Shown: positions 8,265 to 15,896 of the stretch, piece by piece | How the letters are laid out: every line of letters starts with the position of its first letter | How positions within the stretch are numbered: the stretch's first letter is position 1 | Source: an uncultured Alphaproteobacteria bacterium | GTDB lineage: Bacteria; Pseudomonadota; Alphaproteobacteria; RUG11792 | DNA: 26,308 bases | Assembly: GCA_910588255.1 (NCBI GenBank) | Contig: CAJUOM010000012.1 | Span: 1 to 26,308 of the forward strand | Direction: 5' to 3' | Made by a program: the position numbers and the translations under genes | The notes under the pieces: model-generated | What the model was told of the DNA's origin: nothing | Database searches by the model: none | The model's input: the letters and a program-made list of their open reading frames with translations, nothing else

Positions 8265-9695
8265 TTATAATTTCCTACTAGTTTTTCTAAAATGATCCTT
8301 GTAATCAAACCCAGAGTCTATAACTTTCAAATATCTTGCATCCATTCTTCCAAGTAAAGCATTTGCTCTGCACTGGCTGGAAAAATAATCATTCTCTGCT
8401 TGAGTTTCCATAAATTTCGCTTCAAAAAGTTGTTCTTGAGCATCTAATTCATCTTTTATTATCTTAACTCCAGCTTTACATTCAGCTTTTGTGTCTCTCA
8501 GAGCTATTTCTCTAGCTTTTATGACTTCCCTCGCAGAAATCAAACTTTGCTTTGATGCATTTAATGCAGCCAAAACTGATTTTATCTGAGTTTTAACATC
8601 TTCAATAGTTTTTTCTTTTTCAACTGCTGCCTTTGTGGCTAGTTTTATAAGTTTTCTCTTTTCAGCTCTTGCTGAGCCTCCATCATAAATAGGCACAGAC
8701 AAAGAAATTCCCACAGTATGCCCTTTTAAATTCGCCTTATTATCCAGTGAGGACCTATGTTTGCTAGAATGATCATAAGATTGATCAAAGTTATAAGACA
8801 AATCAACAGAAGGTGTAAACTCAGGAGTAGCTTTTTTCACAGCTGTTTTAGCCGCAGACAATGCATAAATACTTGCAGAGATTGTTGGATTATTCTTTAG
8901 AGCAAGATCTATCGCTTGTTGTTCTGTCATATTTTCATCAAATAACACTCCAGGAATAACTAGATTGTTTGGAAGTTTATATCCTGTCATTTCTTCAAAT
9001 TGAGCAACATATGCAATATATTCCGCTTCAGCTTTTGCTAATTTTGATTCTGTTTCAGCATAAGCAGCATTAGCTTGTGCAACATCCAAATATTTTGCTG
9101 ATCCTGCTTCATTCGTTTCTTTAGCAACTTCGATACTTTCTTTTCTGGCATCTAATAGTGATTTCAAGTGGTTTATTTCTTCTTTTTTAGCGATTATTGT
9201 GAAATAAGCAATAGCCACGTTTTTTAACACTTCTTGTTTCCTTGCTTCGAATTCACTCCACTTTGCTTTAACACTCAAATCTACTTCTTTTAATGCAGCA
9301 ACATCAGCAAAGCCATGGAATATATTTTGTTTAACTCCAATACCATAAGATTTTACATAAGATTTTGAATTTCCTAAATTATAATCCCAATTATTTTTTT
9401 GTGAAATCCAGTTCTTCTTATTTCCCGCCTGGTATTGTGTACTAAAATTAACTTTTGGTCTGAAAGAAGCTGCAGCAGAAACGTGATTCTCATGAATGGC
9501 TTGCAGTTCTTCTTGAGCAGCTAATATTTCTTTATTATTCCTCAAGGCATGTTCAATAGCTTTAAAAAGTGCATTATCAGGATTATTTTTTGCGACTTTC
9601 TTTGTTGAATCTAATTTATCTGTGGTTTGAGACTCAGAAGCAATAACAACAATTGAAGATAAACAAGCTATAATCAAGAGCTTTCTTAATAACAT
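8265..9695 (-). CDS. tolC: TolC-family outer membrane efflux protein
   Basis: Trimeric outer-membrane channel that joins inner-membrane pumps for type I protein secretion and drug efflux. The 476-residue length suits the family. A signal peptide (MLLRKLLIIACLSSIVVIA) is followed by two repeated OEP units. The first starts near FKAIEHALRNNKEILAAQEEL, the second near MTEQQAIDLALKNNPTISASIYALSAA; both carry the usual A-x-x-x-NP/NN pattern. Long heptad-rich helices and amphipathic strands (PKVNFSTQYQAG, SVDLSYNFDQS) complete the barrel and tunnel. The ATG at 9695 gives the signal peptide. It heads a tolC-popZ-trxA unit; the promoter must lie in the long gap upstream. No pump or adaptor gene lies beside it here. 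Confidence 0.92.
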   Translation of the reverse strand: MLLRKLLIIACLSSIVVIASESQTTDKLDSTKKVAKNNPDNALFKAIEHALRNNKEILAAQEELQAIHENHVSAAASFRPKVNFSTQYQAGNKKNWISQKNNWDYNLGNSKSYVKSYGIGVKQNIFHGFADVAALKEVDLSVKAKWSEFEARKQEVLKNVAIAYFTIIAKKEEINHLKSLLDARKESIEVAKETNEAGSAKYLDVAQANAAYAETESKLAKAEAEYIAYVAQFEEMTGYKLPNNLVIPGVLFDENMTEQQAIDLALKNNPTISASIYALSAAKTAVKKATPEFTPSVDLSYNFDQSYDHSSKHRSSLDNKANLKGHTVGISLSVPIYDGGSARAEKRKLIKLATKAAVEKEKTIEDVKTQIKSVLAALNASKQSLISAREVIKAREIALRDTKAECKAGVKIIKDELDAQEQLFEAKFMETQAENDYFSSQCRANALLGRMDARYLKVIDSGFDYKDHFRKTSRKL

Positions 9696-9826
9696 AAACC
9701 AATTCGAAAAATAAATAATCTATTTAAGGATAACATTATTAAAAAAATTTTTACATACTTTTTTGAAATATATTATATATTTCTTTGACCCATTAAATGA
9801 CTTTCAATCTTCATAATAATTTTTAT

Positions 9827-9873
9827 GATTCACAATGTCTTACGAAAACGCTATAGGTACCCTTGCGGTGTCA
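9827..9873 (+). repeat. 47-bp dispersed repeat, copy 1
   Basis: It matches the minus strand of 18909-18955 at 37 of 47 positions by eye. A 12-base identical core, CTATAGGTACCC, is flanked by GATTCA, TGTCTT, CGAAA and a terminal TGTCA. It lies in the tolC-prfB gap, antisense to both genes. Confidence 0.7.
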
Positions 9874-10183
9874 TCAACCGTTTGCCGGTGAGGTCTTCTT
9901 TCTAATTCGTGCTTCGTGCAGTTACTCTTTTTTATATAAATCAACATTATTTCGCTCTTTCATTCGAAATACTTTTGTTGAGGTTAAATAAAATATGTTT
10001 TGGTATGCTATAGCAGAGTAACAACTTCATCTATAGCTCTCAAAACGGTTTGGTATATAACTTTTCTTTTGAAAAGTTAGCTATTATAAACAATGAACAC
10101 TAGTTTTGGATTTCTAAATTGTGTTTTGAAAAAACAGTTTTATTTTTCAAAGTAACACTTTATATAGGGTAATTGTTCTTTAC

Positions 10184-10233
10184 GGCGCCCGTGAGTATGG
10201 TACCCTTAATATTATACCATACTCACGGGCGCC
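10184..10233. repeat. Palindromic hairpin element, copy 3
   Basis: Perfect 19-bp arms at 10184-10202 and 10215-10233 (left arm GGCGCCCGTGAGTATGGTA) enclose a 12-nt loop. On the minus strand the loop reads TAATATTAAGGG, which matches the copy 2 loop at 9 of 12 positions, while the outer arms are unrelated to copy 2. It lies about 180 bases past the prfB stop, beyond the prfB terminator, with no T-run. Confidence 0.9.
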
Positions 10234-10374
10234 TTATTCATAATACGGTTCTTAAAAATGTCACTACCGCGTTCTATATTATATTTTCTAAATTTTAAAA
10301 ATAATAAATTAGTGAACGTCATTACGTGTTCTTAATTTTAGGATATACAGCTTGAATTATTTATGTCAAATTCT

Positions 10375-10412
10375 AAAAAAATCCCATAAAATTTTAGAGA
10401 TTTTTATAGGGG
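10375..10412 (-). terminator. Rho-independent terminator after prfB
   Basis: On the minus strand CCCTATAAAA pairs with TTTTATGGG, with one bulged T, and a T-rich run follows. It begins right after the prfB stop codon, so it closes the psd-to-prfB cluster. Confidence 0.7.
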
Positions 10413-10413
10413 T

Positions 10414-11502
10414 TTAAAGCTTTGCAAGTGCTGTTTCAAGAAATTCATCGATATCCCCGTCAAGTACAGCGGCAGCATTTCCTTTTTCAACTCCAGTTCG
10501 CATATCCTTCACCATTTGATAAGGTTGTAAAACATAAGATCTGATCTGATTTCCCCAAGCTATATCTGTTTTATTTTTATTCGCATTTACTGATTCTTCT
10601 TGTTCTTTTAATTTTTTGGCATACAATTTCGATTTCAACATATTCATTGCAATTTCTTTATTTCTATGTTGAGATCTATCTATTTGCGAAGCAGCAACAA
10701 TACCTGTTGGAATATGAGTAATTCGAACTGCACTTTCTGTTTTGTTCACATGTTGACCTCCAGCTCCAGAAGCTCTATAAACATCAACACGCAAATCTGC
10801 ATCATTTATTTCTACTTCTATTGTACTATCAATTTCAGGAGAAACAAAAACAGAAGAAAAGCTTGTATGTCTTCTGGCATTCGAATCAAATGGTGATATT
10901 CTGACTAAACGATGTACTCCAGATTCTTTCTTCAGCCAACCATAAGCTTTCATACCTTTTATATGCATTGTGATAGACTTTACTCCTGCTTCTTCTCCAT
11001 CATTTTTATCAGTTATTTCAAGCTTATATCCACGCTTCTCTGCCCATCTTGCATACATTCTTGCAAGCATTTCTGCCCAATCTTGAGCTTCTGTTCCTCC
11101 TGCACCTGCATTAATTTCAATGAAGCAATTTGCAGAATCATGGGGTTTGCTTAAGATTGATTCTATTTGAAGTTTCTGTGCTTCTTTTGCTAAAGTTTCT
11201 AAAGATTCTGTCAATTCATTTAATAGAGATTCATCATTTTCTAATTCAGCAAGGTCAATAAGCTCTGTTGTTTCTTTTAGCTTTAACTCAAGATAACGAA
11301 TAGGTTCTAAAAGTGTATTTAATCTGTCTTTTTCTTTCATTATTTTGACAGCCTCTTCTGCTAAATCCCAAAAATTCGGATCTTGAGACTGAGTTTCTAA
11401 CTCTGATAATTTTTTAATTAAATTATCATAATTGATAAAATCTTTTATAAGCTTTATTGAGTTATTAATGATCTCTGAATTTTTCTGATCTTGAATATTC
11501 AT
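10414..11502 (-). CDS. prfB: Peptide chain release factor 2
   Basis: Class I release factor that recognises UAA and UGA and triggers hydrolysis of peptidyl-tRNA. The 362 residues include the UGA-specificity tripeptide SPF (203-205) in RISPFDSNARRHTSF and the catalytic GGQ (248-250) in RASGAGGQHVNKTESAVR. The frame is continuous: at the place where many bacteria carry a programmed +1 frameshift with internal UGA, the sequence reads FINYDNL with no stop. The ATG at 11502 overlaps the trxB stop as ATGA, so its translation is probably coupled to termination at a UGA codon. It is the last gene before a terminator. Confidence 0.97.
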   Translation of the reverse strand: MNIQDQKNSEIINNSIKLIKDFINYDNLIKKLSELETQSQDPNFWDLAEEAVKIMKEKDRLNTLLEPIRYLELKLKETTELIDLAELENDESLLNELTESLETLAKEAQKLQIESILSKPHDSANCFIEINAGAGGTEAQDWAEMLARMYARWAEKRGYKLEITDKNDGEEAGVKSITMHIKGMKAYGWLKKESGVHRLVRISPFDSNARRHTSFSSVFVSPEIDSTIEVEINDADLRVDVYRASGAGGQHVNKTESAVRITHIPTGIVAASQIDRSQHRNKEIAMNMLKSKLYAKKLKEQEESVNANKNKTDIAWGNQIRSYVLQPYQMVKDMRTGVEKGNAAAVLDGDIDEFLETALAKL

Positions 11503-12392
11503 CTGATTCCTAAATATTCTTCGATATATCTTGAAGCTAAAGCCCCCTGTCCTGCAGCATATATTGCTTGTTTCAAAGAACCGCTAACAATATCTCCTGC
11601 TGCAAAAATTCCCTCACAACTTGTTTTTGTTTCATTTGCTATGATATAGCCTTCTGGGTCCAAATCAATTAAATTTTTTGCAAATTCAGAAGAAGGAACC
11701 GTTCCGATAGCAATAAATACGGCCGATAAATTTAATATAGAATTGTCATTTAATCTTATTGATTCAACTTTATCTTTTCCTAAAATTTCTTTAACTTGAG
11801 CATTCCATACGCATTCTATTTTATTGTTTTCAAAAAGCCTTTCTTGCATGATTTTTTCTGCTCGAAGCATATTTCTTCTGTGAATAAGATAAACTTTTTC
11901 CGCTAAATTTGAAAGGAACAAAGCTTCCATAACCGCTGTATTCCCTCCTCCAATCACTGCAACTTTCTTTCCACGATACATAGCTCCATCACAAGTTGCA
12001 CACCAAGACACACCTTTATTCGTAAATTCTTTTTCTCCTGGAACGTTCAAATGGCGATGATTAGCACCGGTTGCAATTAAAATTGATTTTGTTTCAATCA
12101 AATCATCTGATGCTAACCTTATTTGAAACAGCTCATTGTTTTTTGAAATAGAATCAACAGACTCATAAAGAAATTTCGTTCCAAGATCTTCAGCATGCTC
12201 TAACATTGATATCATAAGATCTGCACCTTTTATGGATTTAAATCCCGGATAATTTTCGATTAAATCCGTGTTGATCAACTGTCCTCCAGGTTTCTCTCCT
12301 GAAATAATTATTGGATTTAATCCTGAACGAGCAAGATATATAGCAGCAGTTAATCCTGCAGGACCTGATCCTATGATAGTTATATCATTCAT
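11499..12392 (-). CDS. trxB: Thioredoxin reductase
   Basis: FAD- and NADPH-dependent flavoprotein that reduces thioredoxin; its partner TrxA is encoded at 7416-7727. The 297-residue length is slightly shorter than most TrxB proteins. The FAD-binding motif is IIGSGPAGLTAAIYLARSG (about 6-24), the redox pair is Cys131/Cys134 in CATCDGA, and the NADPH-binding loop is VIGGGNTAVMEA (about 146-157). The C-terminal FAD motif GIFAAGDIVSGSLKQAIYAA is intact. It starts 3 bases after fabG and ends in TGA, overlapping the prfB ATG by 4 bases. The link of a redox gene to fatty acid and release factor genes looks like operon packing rather than pathway logic. Confidence 0.96.
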   Translation of the reverse strand: MNDITIIGSGPAGLTAAIYLARSGLNPIIISGEKPGGQLINTDLIENYPGFKSIKGADLMISMLEHAEDLGTKFLYESVDSISKNNELFQIRLASDDLIETKSILIATGANHRHLNVPGEKEFTNKGVSWCATCDGAMYRGKKVAVIGGGNTAVMEALFLSNLAEKVYLIHRRNMLRAEKIMQERLFENNKIECVWNAQVKEILGKDKVESIRLNDNSILNLSAVFIAIGTVPSSEFAKNLIDLDPEGYIIANETKTSCEGIFAAGDIVSGSLKQAIYAAGQGALASRYIEEYLGIR

Positions 12393-12395
12393 ATT

Positions 12396-13151
12396 TTATC
12401 CCATATACATTCCACCATTAACATGGATAGTTTGTCCTGTTATATAAGATGATTCCCTCGATGCCAAAAAGCAAATTGCATAAGCGATTTCAATTGGATC
12501 TGCCATATATCCAAGAGGTATTTTGGATAAAAATCTTTCTCTGGCTTCATCACTAACAACATCCGTCATAGGCGTTTTTATAGCTCCAGGAGCAACGCAA
12601 TTTACCGTAATTCCTCTTTTTGCATATTCAAGAGCTATAGCTTTTGACATGCCAACCAAAGCTGCTTTACTAGCACAATAGTTCACTTGTCCCGGATTTC
12701 CTATGAAACTAACAACTGAAGAAATATTGATTATTCTTCCAAATTTCCGTTTTGACATAGCCATAACTGCAGATTTTGTCAAAGTAAATATTGCTTTTAA
12801 ATTGACATTCATAACTATATCTAAATCTTCTTCAGTCATTTTCATATATAGTTTATCTCGATCAATTCCTGCGTTATTTACTAATATATCAATTTGTCCC
12901 AATTTCTCTTCACATTTTGAGAAAAGTTCTTTTGTGTTTTCGGTATCTAAAAGATTGCAATTTATTATCTCAACAACATCTTTCCCAGATTGAGATTTTA
13001 TCTCTTCTGCGGCACTTTCAAGAGCATCCTGTCGAATATCTGCAATAATAATCCCTGCTCCTTGTTTTGCTAATTCTATTGCTGTTTTCTTGCCAATAGC
13101 TCCAGCTCCTCCGGTTATTAGTGCATTTAATCCATCTAATGAAAATAACAT
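12396..13151 (-). CDS. fabG: 3-oxoacyl-[acyl-carrier-protein] reductase
   Basis: Short-chain dehydrogenase that reduces 3-oxoacyl-ACP with NADPH in each round of fatty acid elongation. The 251-residue length is typical. The cofactor loop is TGGAGAIG (13-20), a variant of the usual TGASRGIG, followed by NNAG (92-95). The catalytic Ser145, Tyr158 and Lys162 lie in ISSVVSFIGNPGQVNYCASK. The C-terminal ITGQTIHVNGGMYM is the classic FabG ending. It lies 11 bases after fabD, the standard fabD-fabG pairing, but the acpP and fabF that often follow are replaced by trxB 3 bases downstream. Some other SDR enzymes share these motifs; the fabD neighbour makes FabG the best reading. Confidence 0.94.
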   Translation of the reverse strand: MLFSLDGLNALITGGAGAIGKKTAIELAKQGAGIIIADIRQDALESAAEEIKSQSGKDVVEIINCNLLDTENTKELFSKCEEKLGQIDILVNNAGIDRDKLYMKMTEEDLDIVMNVNLKAIFTLTKSAVMAMSKRKFGRIINISSVVSFIGNPGQVNYCASKAALVGMSKAIALEYAKRGITVNCVAPGAIKTPMTDVVSDEARERFLSKIPLGYMADPIEIAYAICFLASRESSYITGQTIHVNGGMYMG

Positions 13152-13162
13152 AATAATTTCTC

Positions 13163-14119
13163 CTATTCTGATTTTACAAATTCTTCAATTTGAGCAACTG
13201 TTTCTAAATTAAAGTTATTAACTTCTGGAAATGATCTCTTTAGCATATTAGATAAAACTTTTCCAGGTCCAACTTCTATTATTTTTTCTATTTCTGAATC
13301 ATTAACCAACATCTGCATAGATTCACGCCATCTGACACGACTTGTCATTTGACGAACCATATATTCCTTAACTTCGTCTTTATTAGAAAGGGGTTTTGCT
13401 GAAACATTCATAATAACAGGAATTTTAAATTCAGAAGGTGCAAAATTTGATGATAACTTTTTATCGAATGCAATAGATGCTTTCACCATAAGTGGACTAT
13501 GAAAAGGACCACTCGTATTTAATTCTATTGCTTTTGTTATTTTCAATTTTTCTTTTGCTTCTTCAACAAAGGATCTTACTCCATTTTTTGTTCCACTAAC
13601 AACAACTTGTGTATTAGAATTATCATTTGCAATGACACACAAATTTTTTCCACTTTGATATTTCTTTATTAAATCCTCAATATCATCAGCTGAAACACCA
13701 ATAAGAGCAGTCATAGAACAATCTTCACGATTCGGAAAAGCACCCGCCATTAATTCACCTCGGAATCTGACTAATTTTGCCGTATCACTCAATGAAAATA
13801 CACCAGAAGCACAGAGAGCAGTGTATTCTCCAAGAGAATGACCTGCAAGATATTTGCAATTTTTTTTGATATCATATCCATACTCTTTTTCAAGAATTTT
13901 CACAATCATCATACTAACCGCAAATAATGCAGGCTGTGCATTTTCCGTTTTTGTTAATTCTTCTATCGGACCTTCTTCAATTAATTTGGATAGTTTAAAA
14001 GAAATTGCATCCTCTATTTCTGCCATTACTTCCATACCAGTTTTAAACCCATTTATGAAAACAGATGCCATTCCTATTTTTTGGGAACCTTGCCCTGGAA
14101 ATATAAATGCATTACTCAT
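13163..14119 (-). CDS. fabD: Malonyl-CoA:ACP transacylase
   Basis: Moves malonyl groups from CoA to acyl carrier protein to supply fatty acid elongation. The start is set at ATG 14119 (MSNAFIFPGQGSQKIGM). The longer frame from TTG 14131 would place the Shine-Dalgarno TGAGG inside the coding region. That gives 318 residues, normal for FabD. The motifs are FPGQGSQ at the N-terminus, the nucleophile Ser95 in AGHSLGEYTAL, the catalytic His207 in GPFHSPLM, and the closing VGPGKVLSNMLKRS. It follows rpsO across a 46-base gap that carries a terminator hairpin, so its level may be set separately from the upstream genes. fabG follows after 11 bases. Confidence 0.95.
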   Translation of the reverse strand: MSNAFIFPGQGSQKIGMASVFINGFKTGMEVMAEIEDAISFKLSKLIEEGPIEELTKTENAQPALFAVSMMIVKILEKEYGYDIKKNCKYLAGHSLGEYTALCASGVFSLSDTAKLVRFRGELMAGAFPNREDCSMTALIGVSADDIEDLIKKYQSGKNLCVIANDNSNTQVVVSGTKNGVRSFVEEAKEKLKITKAIELNTSGPFHSPLMVKASIAFDKKLSSNFAPSEFKIPVIMNVSAKPLSNKDEVKEYMVRQMTSRVRWRESMQMLVNDSEIEKIIEVGPGKVLSNMLKRSFPEVNNFNLETVAQIEEFVKSE

Positions 14120-14130
14120 TAAAAACCTCA

Positions 14131-14154
14131 ATAAAAAGGAGGAAAGTATCCTCC
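14131..14154 (-). terminator. Terminator or attenuator between rpsO and fabD
   Basis: On the minus strand GGAGGA (14154-14149) pairs with TCCTCC (14143-14138) around a 5-nt loop, followed by TTTTTAT. It sits about 12 bases after the rpsO stop and just before the fabD ribosome binding site, in the middle of an otherwise tightly packed cluster. Confidence 0.75.
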
Positions 14155-14165
14155 GATTTATAACT

Positions 14166-14435
14166 TTATTTACGCAACTCTAATCTTTTTATCAATTTCT
14201 GATATCTCGATTCGTCTACTTTTTTCAAATAGTCCAATAAACGTCTTCTTTTTCCAACTAAAACTAAAAGTCCGCGTCTTGTATGAAAGTCTTTTTTATG
14301 AATTCCCATATGAGCAGTTAAATTTTTGATACGTTCTGTTAAAATAGCAACTTGAACTTCCGGAGAACCAACGTCTCCTTCATGAATTGCGTATTCTTTT
14401 ATTAATTCTTGTTTTCTTTCTGCAATTATCGACAT
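14166..14435 (-). CDS. rpsO: 30S ribosomal protein S15
   Basis: Primary 16S rRNA-binding protein of the small-subunit platform. The 89 residues match the family exactly. The conserved motifs HEGDVGSPEVQVAILTERI, LTAHMGIHKKDFHTRRGL and VGKRRRLLDYLKKVD are all present. It starts one base after the truB stop, the common truB-rpsO arrangement of proteobacteria. A terminator-like hairpin follows. The usual downstream pnp is absent; fabD comes next. Family knowledge says S15 often represses its own mRNA; no such structure could be confirmed here. Confidence 0.98.
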   Translation of the reverse strand: MSIIAERKQELIKEYAIHEGDVGSPEVQVAILTERIKNLTAHMGIHKKDFHTRRGLLVLVGKRRRLLDYLKKVDESRYQKLIKRLELRK

Positions 14436-14436
14436 C

Positions 14437-15330
14437 TTATACTCCTTTCAAATTTTTTAATAACCTTTTCGGATAAACAACTCCATCAATCAACTCAACA
14501 ATAGCAAGAAACTGAAGATCTGCATTAGATGCGAGATATTTACCATTTTCTTTTGAAAAATTTATTTTTACTGATTTTCCAAAAGCTAGATCCGTAATAT
14601 CTTGACACGTCAGGAAAATAACTGGGATGTCGTCCAGTACATTTTCAAGCGGAATCAAAATATCATTTATATTATCTCTTTTTTCTCTTAATTCGTCAAG
14701 AGTTATAGCATTATTCAAAGAAAACTTACCATCTTGAATACGCATCAATGATTCGGTATACCCCAAAGAACCCAGCGACTCTGCTATATCTTCTGTCAAG
14801 GATCTAATAAATGTTCCACGTGAAACATTTGCTTTGAATTTAAAAATATTTTCTGAAATTTGACCTATTAAATTTAAATCAAAAATGGTTATTTTCCTTA
14901 CGGATATTTCTGGTATCTCCCCTTTTCTTGCTAATTCAAAAGATCTCTTTCCATTTATTTTTATTGCTGAAAATATATGAGGCTTTTGATTTATTTCTCC
15001 AATAAATTTCGGGATTATATTATTAATATCTCTTGATGTAGGAATATTTGAAGTTGCATTAACAACATATCCGGTTTTATCTGCTGTATTCGTTTTTTCT
15101 CCAAATTTTATCTCAAATTCATAGATTTTACTTTCTGTTTTAATATAAGGAATAGTCTTTGTTCCGTTGTTGATTGCAATTGGCAAGACTCCCGTTGCAA
15201 AAGGATCAAGAGTTCCTATATGCCCAATTTTTTTAGTTCCTAATATTTTCTTACAAACTAAATCAACATATCCAGAGCTTTTCCCTTCAGGTTTGTCAAT
15301 TATCAATATCCCGTTGATATCTTTATTCAT
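14437..15330 (-). CDS. truB: tRNA pseudouridine-55 synthase
   Basis: Converts U55 to pseudouridine in the T-loop of tRNAs. The length of 297 residues is normal. The catalytic Asp42 lies in GHIGTLDPFATGVLPIAI, preceded by LIIDKPEGKSSG. The later motifs KINGKRSFELARKGE and VSRGTFIRSLTEDIAESLG are also family hallmarks. The ATG overlaps the dedA TGA stop as ATGA. rpsO follows one base after its stop. Confidence 0.96.
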   Translation of the reverse strand: MNKDINGILIIDKPEGKSSGYVDLVCKKILGTKKIGHIGTLDPFATGVLPIAINNGTKTIPYIKTESKIYEFEIKFGEKTNTADKTGYVVNATSNIPTSRDINNIIPKFIGEINQKPHIFSAIKINGKRSFELARKGEIPEISVRKITIFDLNLIGQISENIFKFKANVSRGTFIRSLTEDIAESLGSLGYTESLMRIQDGKFSLNNAITLDELREKRDNINDILIPLENVLDDIPVIFLTCQDITDLAFGKSVKINFSKENGKYLASNADLQFLAIVELIDGVVYPKRLLKNLKGV

Positions 15331-15893
15331 TTCTTTTTGATTTTGTGAAGAAGTGTTGTCAATCCAAATATAATTGCAATAATCACACTAATCGCTATAA
15401 TAGCGGGCATTGAATCAAATTTTCCATCCATAACGACATCCGCAATTGTATACCCTAAAAAACAACAAATAAAAGCCCAGCACATCCCTGAGAAAATGTT
15501 AAAAATGATAAATCTGCTAGGTCGAATTTTTGCAGATCCTATTATCAAAGGACTGACTGTTCTGATTCCATAAATAAACCTGAATGCAAATATGAAAAAT
15601 ATATCCATTTTATGCAGTAGAGAAAACACTTTGTCGCGTAATTTTTGTACCTTTGGAAAGCGTTTCACTGCCCAATCTGTCCCTAACTTATATCCTAGAA
15701 AAAATAAAACCTGATCTGTTATGACTGTAGTAATAAAAGCTACTATAAAAATTTTATAGATGGATAAATAACCGAAAGCAGCAAACGCACTTGCGGTTAT
15801 TAAAACCACTTCACCTTCAAATATCGAACCACATAAAACAGCTAAATATCCCCAATTCCTAACAAAATCAGCAATAACCCCGGAATCAAACAT
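15327..15893 (-). CDS. DedA-family (SNARE-associated/VTT domain) membrane protein
   Basis: Polytopic inner-membrane protein of 188 residues. DedA proteins are linked to lipid-carrier or phospholipid flipping and membrane-potential maintenance. The features are the acidic re-entrant motif near GSIFEGEVVLITASAFAAFG (about 18-37), membrane segments around 45-65, 110-130, 137-155 and 162-180, and the basic motif FRFIYGIRTVSPLIIGSAKI. The family usually has FRFIPG; Tyr replaces Pro here. It begins 3 bases after psd and overlaps truB by 4. Being next to psd suggests a role in phospholipid handling, which is inference. It ends in TGA. Confidence 0.88.
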   Translation of the reverse strand: MFDSGVIADFVRNWGYLAVLCGSIFEGEVVLITASAFAAFGYLSIYKIFIVAFITTVITDQVLFFLGYKLGTDWAVKRFPKVQKLRDKVFSLLHKMDIFFIFAFRFIYGIRTVSPLIIGSAKIRPSRFIIFNIFSGMCWAFICCFLGYTIADVVMDGKFDSMPAIIAISVIIAIIFGLTTLLHKIKKK

Positions 15894-15896
15894 TTG

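Larger units (their letters stand above)
9696..10413. other. 718-base gene-free intergenic region between prfB and tolC
   Basis: No frame here reads as a credible protein on either strand. It holds one copy of a 47-bp dispersed repeat (9827-9873), palindromic element copy 3 (10184-10233) and the prfB terminator (10375-10412). It also has several short unexplained hairpins, for example AACTTTTCTTTTGAAAAGTT near 10057-10076. The tolC promoter should lie in the first 150 bases but I cannot fix it. The segment 9874-9930 is less AT-rich than its surroundings and could be part of an RNA gene, but I recognise no known family. Confidence 0.6.

Noticed and set aside
9874..9930. A known small RNA (4.5S, 6S, RNase P, tmRNA)
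   Set aside because: None of the conserved sequence blocks of these RNAs could be found on either strand.
11420..11450. Programmed +1 frameshift in prfB
   Set aside because: The frame is continuous through the usual site and has no internal UGA.
14120..14131. TTG start of fabD
   Set aside because: It would consume the Shine-Dalgarno TGAGG, which is well placed for the ATG at 14119.
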